Assembly (NCBI GenBank): GCA_963923035.1
Contig: CAWUKT010000070.1
Span: 1-37,987, forward strand
Direction of reading: 5' to 3'
From: CAWUKT01 sp963923035
GTDB taxonomy: Bacteria; Bacteroidota; Bacteroidia; J057; JADKCL01
DNA length: 37,987 nucleotides
Shown: piece after piece, positions 16,120 to 24,567 of the stretch
Layout: every line of letters starts with the position of its first letter
Position numbering within the stretch: position 1 is the stretch's first letter
The notes under the pieces: generated by a model
What the model was told of the DNA's origin: nothing
Databases searched by the model: none
What the model saw: only the letters and a program-made list of their open reading frames with translations
Made by a program: the position numbers and the translations under genes

Positions 16120-18948
16120 ATGATTAACAAGATTACCCTTTTACTTGCTTTCTCTTTTTTATTGACCTTCACCTCCGCCCAACTTCCTGACTGGGGAACT
16201 GTATTGGGAGACCCCAATACGGGCGCCATCGACGTGGAAAACCTGGCCGCCGCTGTGGACCACAATGGCAATACCTATTTGGGCGGCTATATCCGCGCGT
16301 ATAGCAACAGTCTCCAAACTGCCGACCTCGATCCCGGCCCCGGCCAGGCCAACGTCAGCTTGGTCTTGGGGGACTACCACCAGGCCTATTGGGTGCGCCT
16401 CGATTCCAATGGCCAGTATGTGAACCACCACTTCTGGGGATCCACCGGGAACGATGAAGTGGAGTACATGGGAGTGGATGGCAATGGAAATGTCATTTCG
16501 GTGGGCATCTTCGAAGAGACCGTGGACTTCGATCCCGGACCCGGGGTCCTGAACCTGACGGCGACCCCGTATCCGCCGCCCTATTCCAGTTGGGAGGACA
16601 TCTTCGTCCAAAAGTTGGATGCGAACGGGAACCTGCTCTGGGTGCGCCAATTCGGCAATGAATGGCGGGAGCTGGTGCGGGGATTGAAAGTGGATGCGCA
16701 GGGAAATAGCTATGTCATGGGCATGTTCCGGTCGGTGGTGGACTTTGATCCCGGGCCTGGCACCGTCAATGTATCCAGTGGCGACTGGGACATTTTCGTC
16801 CAGAAGTTGGACCCGAACGGTGATTTTGAGTGGGTGGCCACTACGAGTGGTGGCTCCCTGACCTCGACCGGGCTCCACCCCAGGGACCTGGAGGTCGATG
16901 CCGCCGGCAATGTCTTCGTCACCGGCACCTTCTGGGGAGCTGTGGACTTCGCTCCCGGTGCGCCCAGCAACCTCCTCAATTCCAACCAGGGCGAGTCCTT
17001 TGTCTGGAAACTCACCTCCACTGGCCACCTCGGATGGATCCGTCAATTTGGGCAGGCGTTCCTGACCCACGACAATACCCTCCGGCTGGGGCTCGACGCC
17101 AGCGCCAACGTCTACGTCGCCGGGCAGTACGGTCTCGCCGATGCCGACTTCGATCCCAGCCTGGCGGTGTTCAACCTTCCCGATCCCGGCCCCTCGGCCG
17201 ATGGCTTCGTCATGGCCCTCGACTCGGCCGGGAATTTCCAGTGGGCCGGAGGCCTGGCTGGCAATCATGCGATTTCCATTGCCGAAGTCGGCACGACGCC
17301 CGGCGGGAGTCCGGTCATTACCGGTTCCTTTGAGCATACCGTTGACTTTGACCCCGATACCAATTCCGTTTTCAACCTCATTTCCAATCCCACCAACCAG
17401 CTCTATGCCAACGGCTTTGTCCTCGAACTCTCCCCCGGCGGTCAGTTCCAACGGGTAGATGCCCCGGCGCTGAATGCAATTGGACGGGTTGAACCGGTCG
17501 GTTGCGTTTTCGGGCCGGGCAATGGCTATACCTGGTACGGCCACCAGATCGGGACCGCGGATTACCATCCCACGGCGGGCAGCCTCACCCTGAGCGGGGG
17601 GCATCCCTTCATCGTACGCTACGAAGGTGATTCCTGTGCCACGCTGGGCCTGCCCATTGACAGCATCCAGCCCGTCTCCTGTACCGGGGATGGATTGCTT
17701 GCGGTCGGGGGAGCAGGAGGAACGCCGCCTTATACCTATGCGTGGGCGCTCACACCGCCTGTAACCGATTCGGTGATCCAACCGACTACCAAGGGACTGT
17801 ACACGGTTTCGGTGACCGATTCCGATGGCTGCCAGCAATCCCGGACCCAGTACATCGACGGCCCCGATACAACGTCGGCATTGGACCTGGCCTTGTACCA
17901 ATGGTGGAGCCCCGCCCAGGCCGGCCAATTGGCTTATCTCTGGTTGCATGCCACCAACCTGAGCTGTCTGCCCGCTGGTGGTCCGGTACAATTGGTCTTT
18001 GATGGGCCCTTGACTTTTCTCTCCGCCAACCAACCCGGTTATACCCAGAATGGCGATACCCTCACCTGGCAGGTTCCGAACATCAGCTTCGACAGTGGTG
18101 ATTTCGTGGTCCAATTGACCTTTCTGGTGGATTCCCTCGCCACAACGGCCGATACGGTTTGTTATGCTGCTTCGGTGCCCGTCCCAGCCGGCGATGTCCA
18201 GCCCGCCAACAATGCGCGCGAGGCCTGCTTCGCCGTGGTCAATGCCTACGATCCCAATGACAAGCAGGTGCTGCCGCAGGGGATTTGCGATGAGCATTTC
18301 ACCGACCTCGATGGCGCGCCGCTGACCTATACGGTCCGGTTCCAGAATACCGGCAATGCACCCGCTCAGCGGGTCATCATCCTTGACTCCCTCTCGCCCT
18401 GGCTCGATGTCCAAAGCCTCAATGTCATCCACGCTTCCCACAGCATGACCACGCAGGTATTGGCTGGGCCGACCCTCAAATTCCAGTTTGACGACATCCA
18501 ATTGCCGGACAGCGCGACCAATGAAGCCGCCAGCCACGGCTATGTGATCTTTGAGCTGGACCCCGTGGTCAATGTCCCGAACCTCACCGAGGTCAGCAAC
18601 GGAGCGGCCATTTACTTCGATTGGAATCCCCCCATTTTCACCAACCGCGTTTTCAATACCCTCGTCGATTCCCTGCCCAACTGCTTCCCCGTAGCGATTC
18701 AACCGGAGCTAGCATCTTTGCGCATGTATCCGAACCCCAATCAGGGGGCCTTTTTCATTGAGTCGGCGGAGTGGGGAAATGAAGTCGAGGTGGAGGTCTA
18801 CGACCTGAACGGGCGGCGGATTTTGAGCCGGAACTATGCCGGAACCGACCGGATTCAGGTGGAACTGCAAACGGGGCCGGGCCTGTACCTAGTTCGGGTG
18901 CGGGAAGTGAATGGTAAATGGAAGACGGGCAAGGTCCTGGTAGAATGA
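16120..18948 (+). CDS. Tandem paralogue: secreted T9SS protein with DPGPG repeats and SprB-like domain
   Basis: 942 aa with signal peptide MINKITLLLAFSFLLTFTSA. Domain order matches the preceding gene: repeats marked by DLDPGPGQANV, DFDPGPGVLNL and DFDPGPGTVNV, with later units degenerate (DFAPGAPSNLL, DFDPSLAVFNL, DFDPDTNSVFN, DYHPTAGSLTL). A SprB-like repeat follows at about 505-583 ('VGGAGGTPPYTYAWALT'), a 'YDPNDKQVLPQGIC' domain at about 705-848, and a T9SS sorting domain at about 868-942 that is nearly identical to that of the neighbour ('YPNPNQGAFFIESAEWGNE'). The high C-terminal similarity and divergent repeats point to a tandem duplication. It ends only 3 bp from the stop of convergent feoB, leaving no room for a separate terminator. 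Confidence 0.85.
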   Translation: MINKITLLLAFSFLLTFTSAQLPDWGTVLGDPNTGAIDVENLAAAVDHNGNTYLGGYIRAYSNSLQTADLDPGPGQANVSLVLGDYHQAYWVRLDSNGQYVNHHFWGSTGNDEVEYMGVDGNGNVISVGIFEETVDFDPGPGVLNLTATPYPPPYSSWEDIFVQKLDANGNLLWVRQFGNEWRELVRGLKVDAQGNSYVMGMFRSVVDFDPGPGTVNVSSGDWDIFVQKLDPNGDFEWVATTSGGSLTSTGLHPRDLEVDAAGNVFVTGTFWGAVDFAPGAPSNLLNSNQGESFVWKLTSTGHLGWIRQFGQAFLTHDNTLRLGLDASANVYVAGQYGLADADFDPSLAVFNLPDPGPSADGFVMALDSAGNFQWAGGLAGNHAISIAEVGTTPGGSPVITGSFEHTVDFDPDTNSVFNLISNPTNQLYANGFVLELSPGGQFQRVDAPALNAIGRVEPVGCVFGPGNGYTWYGHQIGTADYHPTAGSLTLSGGHPFIVRYEGDSCATLGLPIDSIQPVSCTGDGLLAVGGAGGTPPYTYAWALTPPVTDSVIQPTTKGLYTVSVTDSDGCQQSRTQYIDGPDTTSALDLALYQWWSPAQAGQLAYLWLHATNLSCLPAGGPVQLVFDGPLTFLSANQPGYTQNGDTLTWQVPNISFDSGDFVVQLTFLVDSLATTADTVCYAASVPVPAGDVQPANNAREACFAVVNAYDPNDKQVLPQGICDEHFTDLDGAPLTYTVRFQNTGNAPAQRVIILDSLSPWLDVQSLNVIHASHSMTTQVLAGPTLKFQFDDIQLPDSATNEAASHGYVIFELDPVVNVPNLTEVSNGAAIYFDWNPPIFTNRVFNTLVDSLPNCFPVAIQPELASLRMYPNPNQGAFFIESAEWGNEVEVEVYDLNGRRILSRNYAGTDRIQVELQTGPGLYLVRVREVNGKWKTGKVLVE

Positions 18949-18951
18949 GGA

Positions 18952-21087
18952 TCAGGCGAGCAATTGGTAGGTGACGAAGGAGGCGACGTAGGCCAATCCC
19001 GTCATGTACACGAGCATGATGATCGTGAGGCGCCAGGACCGGGTCTCTTTCTGGACAATGGCCAGCGTACTCATGCACTGCATGGCAAAGGCATAGAAAA
19101 TCAGTAGCGAGATGGCCACGGCGGCCGTATAGACCGGATTGCCTTCGGTATCCCGTTCCTGACTCATCCGCTCGCGGATGGTCACATAGGCAGTGTCCTC
19201 TTCATCGGCAGCGTCGTCTCCGGCGCTGTAAATCGTGGCCATGGTCCCCACGAAGACTTCCCGGGCCGCAAAGGAACTGATCAGCGCGATCCCGATTTTC
19301 CAATCAAAGCCCAGCGGTTTGATCACCGGTTCAATGGTCCGGCCCAGGATGCCGGCATAGCTCGTTTTCAGGACTTCGGAGTTCTTTTCCACCCGCAATT
19401 CCGCCACCTGATCGGCTTTTTCTTCTTCTCCCAAACCTACCTGAGATTTCACCTGGGCAATCTTGGCGTCGTAGGTTTGCCCGACTTCTTCCATCTTGTC
19501 ACCGGGACCGTAGGAGGCCAGGAACCACAGGATAATGGACAGGACCATGATGATTCGCCCGGCTTCTACCACAAAAATCCGGGAGCGGTGGTACATTTCG
19601 AGCAGGGTATTTTTCCACCGGGGAGTCCGGTAGCGCGGCAATTCCGTGACGAAAGTGGCCGTGCTGGCCTTGTAACGGGCAATGGTCTTGATGACCCAGG
19701 CGACGGCCAGCGCCATGAAGAAGCCCAGGAAATACATTCCGGTCATGACCACGCCGCGCAGGTTGAAGATGCCGGCCACCGAATCTTCCGGCACAAAGAG
19801 GCTGATCAACAGGACGTAGACGGGAATCCGGGCGGAACAGCTCATCAGAGGGGTGACCATGATGGTGATCAGGCGCTCGATCCGGTTGGGAATGGTCCGC
19901 GCCATCATGATCGAGGGAATCGCACAGGCCATACCGCCGACCAGGGGGATGACCGATTTGCCTGAGAACCCGAAGGGACGCATGATCCGGTCCATGAGAA
20001 AGACGACCCGGGACATGTAGCCGCTGTCTTCGAGGATGCTGATGAAGAAGAAGAGGATCGCGATTTGGGGAACAAAGATGACAATTCCCCCCAGACCGGC
20101 CCATACGCCATCTACCAAGAGCTCCGAGAACCAACCTTCGGGCAAGACGCCCGCCAGCCATTCTCCCGCCATTCCAAAGCCGAGCTCAATCATGTCCATT
20201 GGCCAGCCGGCCCACGCGAAAATCGCCTGGAAGATCAGAAACAGCAGTCCGACGAAGATGACATAGCCGCCAATCGGGTGCAGCAGGAGGCGATCCAACC
20301 GGCCTGTAAAGGAGTTTCGGGGCGTGGTGTCCTTGCGCACAACTGCGTCGACATACTCCCCAATGCGGTCGTAACGGACCGCCAGTTCATTGCTTTGGAG
20401 GGCCTGGGGATCCTCCGGCCGGGCTTGGGGACCTCCCTCGATAATCTTTGCGAAGGATTCGGGTTCCAGGCCAAATAGCCAGGCGGTGTAGCGGTTCTCC
20501 GTCCCGAGTTGCTGCATCAGCGGTTGGAGCCAGCTGTCGAAGCTGGCGGGGATGGAGAACGTAGGGGCGACCGGTTCCGGCAAATCGCCCGCAAAATGTT
20601 TCTTCAGGGCCTTCATGCCCTTATTGCGCAGGGCCGAGACGGTCAGGACGGGGATGCCCAACAACTGGGAGAGGCGACCGGTATCGATCTTGAGACCTTC
20701 CTTTTCGAGGAGGTCCTCCATGTTGATGGCGAGGACGACCGGGAGGCCGAGGTCCATGACCTGGGTGCAGAGGAGCAGCCCCCGGCGGAGGTTGGTGGCG
20801 TCGACGACGAGGACGACCAGGTCGGGGTGGTCCGGATGTTGGGTGTCCAGCAGGATGCGGGAAGCGATGCGCTCGTCTTCGGATTGGGGGTACAGGGAAT
20901 AGGTGCCTGGCAGGTCTACGACGCGGGCCTTTTGGCCACCGCTCAGTGCCACCTGGCCTACCTTGCGGTCCACGGTGACCCCGGGAAAGTTGCCAACGCG
21001 TTGGCGGAGTCCGGTGAGGGCATTGAAGAGGGAGGTCTTACCGGAATTGGGATTGCCGACGAGGGCAATGGTGCGGGCTGGGCTCAT
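18952..21087 (-). CDS. feoB: Ferrous iron transport protein B
   Basis: 711 aa, the Fe(II) transporter of the inner membrane. The N-terminal G domain shows G1 GNPNSGKT (11-18), the switch region 'NFPGVTVDRKVG', G3 DLPG (58-61) and G4 NMED (122-125). The membrane part has two Gate motifs: 'MSRVVFLMDRIMRPFGFSGK' with 'PLVGGMACAIPSIMMAR', and 'ARIPVYVLLISLF'. A typical C-terminal helix ends 'AYVASFVTYQLL'. Length and order are normal for the family. Its ATG overlaps the feoA stop by four bases (ATGA), so feoA and feoB form one operon under the Fur-type site upstream of feoA. Confidence 0.97.
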   Translation of the reverse strand: MSPARTIALVGNPNSGKTSLFNALTGLRQRVGNFPGVTVDRKVGQVALSGGQKARVVDLPGTYSLYPQSEDERIASRILLDTQHPDHPDLVVLVVDATNLRRGLLLCTQVMDLGLPVVLAINMEDLLEKEGLKIDTGRLSQLLGIPVLTVSALRNKGMKALKKHFAGDLPEPVAPTFSIPASFDSWLQPLMQQLGTENRYTAWLFGLEPESFAKIIEGGPQARPEDPQALQSNELAVRYDRIGEYVDAVVRKDTTPRNSFTGRLDRLLLHPIGGYVIFVGLLFLIFQAIFAWAGWPMDMIELGFGMAGEWLAGVLPEGWFSELLVDGVWAGLGGIVIFVPQIAILFFFISILEDSGYMSRVVFLMDRIMRPFGFSGKSVIPLVGGMACAIPSIMMARTIPNRIERLITIMVTPLMSCSARIPVYVLLISLFVPEDSVAGIFNLRGVVMTGMYFLGFFMALAVAWVIKTIARYKASTATFVTELPRYRTPRWKNTLLEMYHRSRIFVVEAGRIIMVLSIILWFLASYGPGDKMEEVGQTYDAKIAQVKSQVGLGEEEKADQVAELRVEKNSEVLKTSYAGILGRTIEPVIKPLGFDWKIGIALISSFAAREVFVGTMATIYSAGDDAADEEDTAYVTIRERMSQERDTEGNPVYTAAVAISLLIFYAFAMQCMSTLAIVQKETRSWRLTIIMLVYMTGLAYVASFVTYQLLA

Positions 21088-21308
21088 GGGGCGGGTTGAA
21101 TGGTGATGAAACGGGCATCCGAACGACGCAAAGCGACCTTGTGGCCATTGATTTCCAAGGCCAACGGCCCTCCAAGCGGTGCAATGTCCGACAAGGTAAA
21201 TTGGTCCCCCCGAACGAGGCCAACCTTCATGAGCGCGACTTCCAACTCCGGCCGTTCAATGCCAGCGATGGTCCCTGCTTGCCCTTTTTTCAACTCCGAT
21301 AATTTCAT
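21084..21308 (-). CDS. feoA: Ferrous iron transport protein A
   Basis: 74 aa, a small cytosolic SH3-like partner of FeoB. 'MKLSELKKGQAGTIAGIE' opens the domain, followed by 'LMKVGLVRGDQFTL' and 'GPLALEINGHKVALRRSDA', the usual FeoA order. The start at 21308 gives the normal FeoA length; an open frame continues upstream to 21434 but would run through the promoter and Fur-type box. It overlaps feoB by ATGA. Confidence 0.93.
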   Translation of the reverse strand: MKLSELKKGQAGTIAGIERPELEVALMKVGLVRGDQFTLSDIAPLGGPLALEINGHKVALRRSDARFITIQPAP

Positions 21309-21347
21309 CCTCCTGCGTGTGGGTTTTCCGTTTTCTTTGGTGGAGGG

Positions 21348-21355
21348 CAAATTTA
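21348..21355 (-). promoter_or_regulatory. feoAB promoter -7 box
   Basis: On the minus strand this reads TAAATTTG, an exact TAnnTTTG box. It lies 40 nt before the feoA ATG, and the Fur-type palindrome covers the region where the -33 element would be. Confidence 0.6.
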
Positions 21356-21371
21356 ATGAAAAAGGGGAGTA

Positions 21372-21390
21372 ATTGAGAATGATTCTAAAT
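21372..21390 (-). promoter_or_regulatory. Fur-type box upstream of feoAB
   Basis: TGAGAAT-G-ATTCTAA (21374-21388) matches the 7-1-7 Fur pattern TGATAAT-n-ATTATCA, and the flanks extend the dyad (AAT...AAT). It overlaps the -33 position of the feoAB promoter, which would give iron-dependent repression. Fur itself is not in the window; a DtxR-type regulator is a less likely alternative. Confidence 0.65.
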
Positions 21391-21602
21391 AGGAATTTGT
21401 CCCTCTCAGCCTCCACGCTCACATTGGTACCCATTCCCTCTCCAAATCACCAACCCCTCAGCCGGAGGGCATGAGCAGAGTAGGAACGTTCAGGAGGGTA
21501 TATGAACTTTGAAGAAATGGCCTCTTGAAGGAAAAAGAAAGTCAAGCAGCTTCCCCCACTCAGGCGAGTGAACTTTTCATGACCAATGGTATGGGTTCCG
21601 TT

Positions 21603-22874
21603 TTATTCCCCGGCCAACAAATCCTGCCCAATGTCCCGGCGGAAGTATTTGCCTTCAAAATCAATCTGTTCCGCCCCCGCGTACGCTTTGTCCAGGGCGC
21701 CTTGCAGGTCGTTTCCAAACGCGGTCACCGCAATCACCCTGCCCCCATTCGTTTGCACTTCATCTCCCGCCAATTTCGTCCCGGCGTGGAATACCGTCGC
21801 GTCCGCCACCCCCTCAATGCCCGTGATGGCCTTGCCCTTTTCGTATTTCCCCGGATAGCCCCCGCTCACCAGCATCACTGTGCAGCAAGTTTCCGAGCGG
21901 ACCTTCAGCGCGTAGTCCCCGATGCCGCCGTTGGTCACGGCTTGCAACAGTTCCACCACATCCGAACTGATGCGGGGAAAGACCACTTCCGTCTCCGGAT
22001 CGCCCATGCGCACATTGTATTCGATCACCGAGGGATCGCCGCCGACATTCATCAGGCCGAGGAAAATAAAGCCCTGGTAGGGAATCCCTTCTTCCTGCAA
22101 GCCCTTGAGGGTCGGCGCGACAATGCGGTCGTGGACCTTGTCCAGGAAGGCCACGTCGGCAAATGGCACCGGCGACACCGCGCCCATTCCGCCCGTATTC
22201 AATCCCGTGTCGCCCTCGCCGATCCGCTTGTAGTCCTTGGCCGGGGGCAGCAGCAAGGCATTTTCCCCGTCCGTCACCACAAAGACCGAAACCTCGATCC
22301 CGCGCAGGAATTCTTCGACCACAATGGTCTCGCCACTGGACCCGAAGGAGCTGCCGGTCAGCATATTGCGGACCGCCTCTTCGGCGTCGGCGTGGTTGTC
22401 GCAGATGAACACGCCCTTGCCCGCCGCGAGTCCACTCGCCTTGACCACCACCGGGAGCGGGTGCGTGGTGACATAGGCCACGGCATTGGCGAGCTCGTCC
22501 GAGGTGAAGGAACGGTAGCGGGCCGTCGGAATCCCGTGGCGCAACATGAAGCGCTTCGACCATTCCTTGGAACTCTCCAAAACTGCCCCAGCCTGCCCCG
22601 GTCCGACGACCGGAATCTTTTTCTTGCGCAGGGCATCGGCGAGCCCATCCGCCAAAGGCGCTTCCGGTCCCACCACGACCAGTTCGACATTTTCCTTCCG
22701 CACAAAATCGATCACCGCCGTATGGTCACTCACCAACAGCGGCACATTGATGCCCAGGCCCGCCGTCCCGGCATTTCCGGGGGCGATGAAGAGTTGGTCA
22801 CAGTGGGGAGACGCCGCAATGGCGTGGCTGATGGCATGTTCGCGGCCACCGCCGCCAATGACAAGGATGTTCAT
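21603..22874 (-). CDS. purD: Phosphoribosylamine--glycine ligase (GAR synthetase)
   Basis: 423 aa, the normal length. It catalyses ATP-dependent joining of glycine to 5-phosphoribosylamine in purine synthesis. Visible motifs: GGGGREHA (7-14) in the N-terminal domain, 'VGPEAPLADGL', ATP-grasp elements 'VVVKASGLAAGKGV' and 'EEFLRGIEVSVF', the family signature 'GDTGLNTGGMGA', and 'EYNVRMGDPETE' with metal-binding acids. The start at 22874 is fixed by MNILVIGGGG; the longer open frame to 23129 runs through an 8-bp tandem repeat and is not coding. No other purine genes are adjacent. The gap to feoA contains the feo promoter, so they are probably separate transcripts. Confidence 0.97.
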   Translation of the reverse strand: MNILVIGGGGREHAISHAIAASPHCDQLFIAPGNAGTAGLGINVPLLVSDHTAVIDFVRKENVELVVVGPEAPLADGLADALRKKKIPVVGPGQAGAVLESSKEWSKRFMLRHGIPTARYRSFTSDELANAVAYVTTHPLPVVVKASGLAAGKGVFICDNHADAEEAVRNMLTGSSFGSSGETIVVEEFLRGIEVSVFVVTDGENALLLPPAKDYKRIGEGDTGLNTGGMGAVSPVPFADVAFLDKVHDRIVAPTLKGLQEEGIPYQGFIFLGLMNVGGDPSVIEYNVRMGDPETEVVFPRISSDVVELLQAVTNGGIGDYALKVRSETCCTVMLVSGGYPGKYEKGKAITGIEGVADATVFHAGTKLAGDEVQTNGGRVIAVTAFGNDLQGALDKAYAGAEQIDFEGKYFRRDIGQDLLAGE

Positions 22875-23230
22875 ACCGCGAAGTTCAGGGATAGAAAATG
22901 AATGTGCAAACGGGACGAAGAGCAAATTGGGAGAATATGAAAATGTAGCAGTGGGAGTTCCGAAGGATAGGAGGGAACGTCTTAATGGAAGGAAACCCGG
23001 TTCAACGCCCCAACCACCCGACTCATTTGCATTCTGCTTCATTCTAAACATTTCCCCATTTCCCCATTTCCCCATTTCCCCATTTCCCCATTTTCCCTCA
23101 TCCCAACTCATCACCCCATCCATTTGCATATTGGCTCATTTTAAAAATTTTCACATTCTTCCCGTCACACCCTTCCCTCCGCCATTGTCTAACCCAGCAA
23201 ATACATCTTTAACCTCAAACCCCATTCCGT
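22875..23230. other. Intergenic region between divergent purD and an SRPBCC-like gene
   Basis: It holds the ATTTCCCC tandem repeat and presumably the divergent promoters. A TACATTTT motif, a near match to TAnnTTTG, lies on the purD strand near 22945-22952. No gene is seen. Confidence 0.5.
23050..23089. repeat. Tandem repeat, five copies of ATTTCCCC
   Basis: Five perfect 8-bp units are followed by a degenerate one (ATTTTCCC). The unit is not a multiple of three and lies outside genes. Slippage-prone. Confidence 0.9.
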
Positions 23231-23614
23231 ATGCGCAGCATCACCACCCAAACCATTAGCATCCAGGCCGACTATGACCGGGCCTTTGCCTACCTCGCCG
23301 ATCCCATGACCCAAAAAGAATGGGCCGTCAACTTCATTCGGGACGTGCGCCGCACACCCGATGGATTCCTCGCGGAAACCCCTTTCGGCGAAACGCCCCT
23401 CGCGATCCACGCGGACCCGGCCACCGGCGTCCTCGACATCGCCATGGGCGGGGGCCAACCCACCCGGACCCGCCTCGTCCGCAACGACGACGGCTGCGAA
23501 TACCTGTTCACGCTCCTCAAACCGAAGGAAATGCCCGAAGCGGCCTGGCTGGCCCAGGGAGTTCCCGGTCTCGTCGAGGAATTGCAAACCCTGAAACGCA
23601 TTTTGGAGAGCTAA
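23231..23614 (+). CDS. Small SRPBCC-like (START/polyketide-cyclase type) protein
   Basis: 127 aa, cytosolic. 'TISIQADYDRAFAYLADPMTQKEWAVNFIRDV' is the opening helix-grip pattern of SRPBCC proteins (strand, then 'AFAYLADP..W'). Strands with 'PLAIHADPATGVLDI' and 'TRTRLVRNDDGCEYLFTLL' follow, and a long C-terminal helix 'LVEELQTLKRILES'. Such proteins bind small hydrophobic ligands; the ligand here is unknown. It is followed after 92 bp by the sigma factor gene on the same strand. Confidence 0.7.
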   Translation: MRSITTQTISIQADYDRAFAYLADPMTQKEWAVNFIRDVRRTPDGFLAETPFGETPLAIHADPATGVLDIAMGGGQPTRTRLVRNDDGCEYLFTLLKPKEMPEAAWLAQGVPGLVEELQTLKRILES

Positions 23615-23706
23615 AGCCTGGGGAAGGAGGGGGCCATTTCCGGTGGTCCTATTCTTCCTGACTTCCCCCATCATTTCCCTTATCTTTAAACTCTCACAGT
23701 ACCCCG

Positions 23707-24513
23707 ATGAGCGATCCCATTTCCCTCGAAGACCAGGTCAAAGCCGCTGTGGCTGGCGACCGCCAGGCCCTGGAAAGCGTCATTGAGTCCATTCAAGACT
23801 GGATTTACACCTTGGCCGTCCGCATGCTCTGGCACCCTGGCGAAGCCCGCGATGCCACCCAGAAGATTTTGATCCGGGTGGTCACCCAATTGAGCAGCTA
23901 CCGCCACCAGAGTCAATTCCGGACCTGGGTCTACCGCGTCGCCGCCAATACCCTGATCAACTACAACCAACGCCTCCAGCGCCAGCAGCAGTCTTTTTCG
24001 GCTTACGCCGAACAGTTGCGGGAGGGCCTCTCGGACGAGATCCGCGCGACCGCCAATGCCGGGGAGCAACGTCTCCTCGTGGCCGAGGCCAAACTGGGTT
24101 GTTCCAACGCCATGCTCCAATGCCTGGGGGAGGAGGAGCGCATCGCCTATGTCCTGGGCGAGATATAGGAGTTCAACGGGACGGAAGCGGGCCGGATACT
24201 TGACCTCGCCCCGGCCACCTTCCGCAAGCGTTTGTCCCGCGCCCGGCAGAAGCTCCACGGATTCATCGAGGGAAATTGTGGTTTGGTAAACAAGGATGCC
24301 GCCTGTCGCTGCCACAAAAAGGTGGACCATGCGATCCGGCGGGGGCATATCCAGCCGAGCCGGCTCTTGTTCGCGCGGAAAGGGCAGGCAGAGCAGCTCA
24401 TCGCTCGGATCGACCAGATCGAGGAGGCGGTGGGGCTGTACCGTTGCGACCCTGCCTTTGAGGTGGACCGGGATTGGGCTGATAAATTACGGAGAGTTGT
24501 GGTTGGAGCATAG
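23707..24513 (+). pseudogene. ECF-type RNA polymerase sigma factor interrupted by in-frame TAG
   Basis: The open frame encodes 153 aa and stops at TAG 24166-24168, but the same frame continues with clear homology to 24513. Before the stop: sigma region 2 ('DWIYTLAVRMLWHPGEARDATQKILIRVVTQL', 'FRTWVYRVAANTLINY') and the start of region 4 ('LGEEERIAYVLGEI'). After it: 'EFNGTEAGRILDLAPATFRKRLSRARQKLHGF', the helix-turn-helix of region 4, then a Cys-containing tail 'CGLVNKDAACRCHKK' typical of one sigma-factor subgroup. No frame change is needed to join them. A single nonsense codon therefore removes the -35-binding half. It could be a real inactivation, a readthrough codon, or a sequencing error. 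Confidence 0.85.
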
Positions 24514-24567
24514 GGACAAGGGAAATGCCATCCGGGGACTGAGAGTGGGACTTGGATTCAATGGCTT

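Noticed and set aside
16159..18702. 847-codon minus-strand ORF opposite the second T9SS gene.
   Set aside because: Shadow of a GC-rich repeat gene; no domain, no signal peptide, while the plus strand has a complete T9SS architecture.
21525..22901. 458-codon plus-strand ORF opposite purD.
   Set aside because: Antisense shadow of purD, which has all family motifs; the shadow has none and is His/Arg-rich as expected of such frames.
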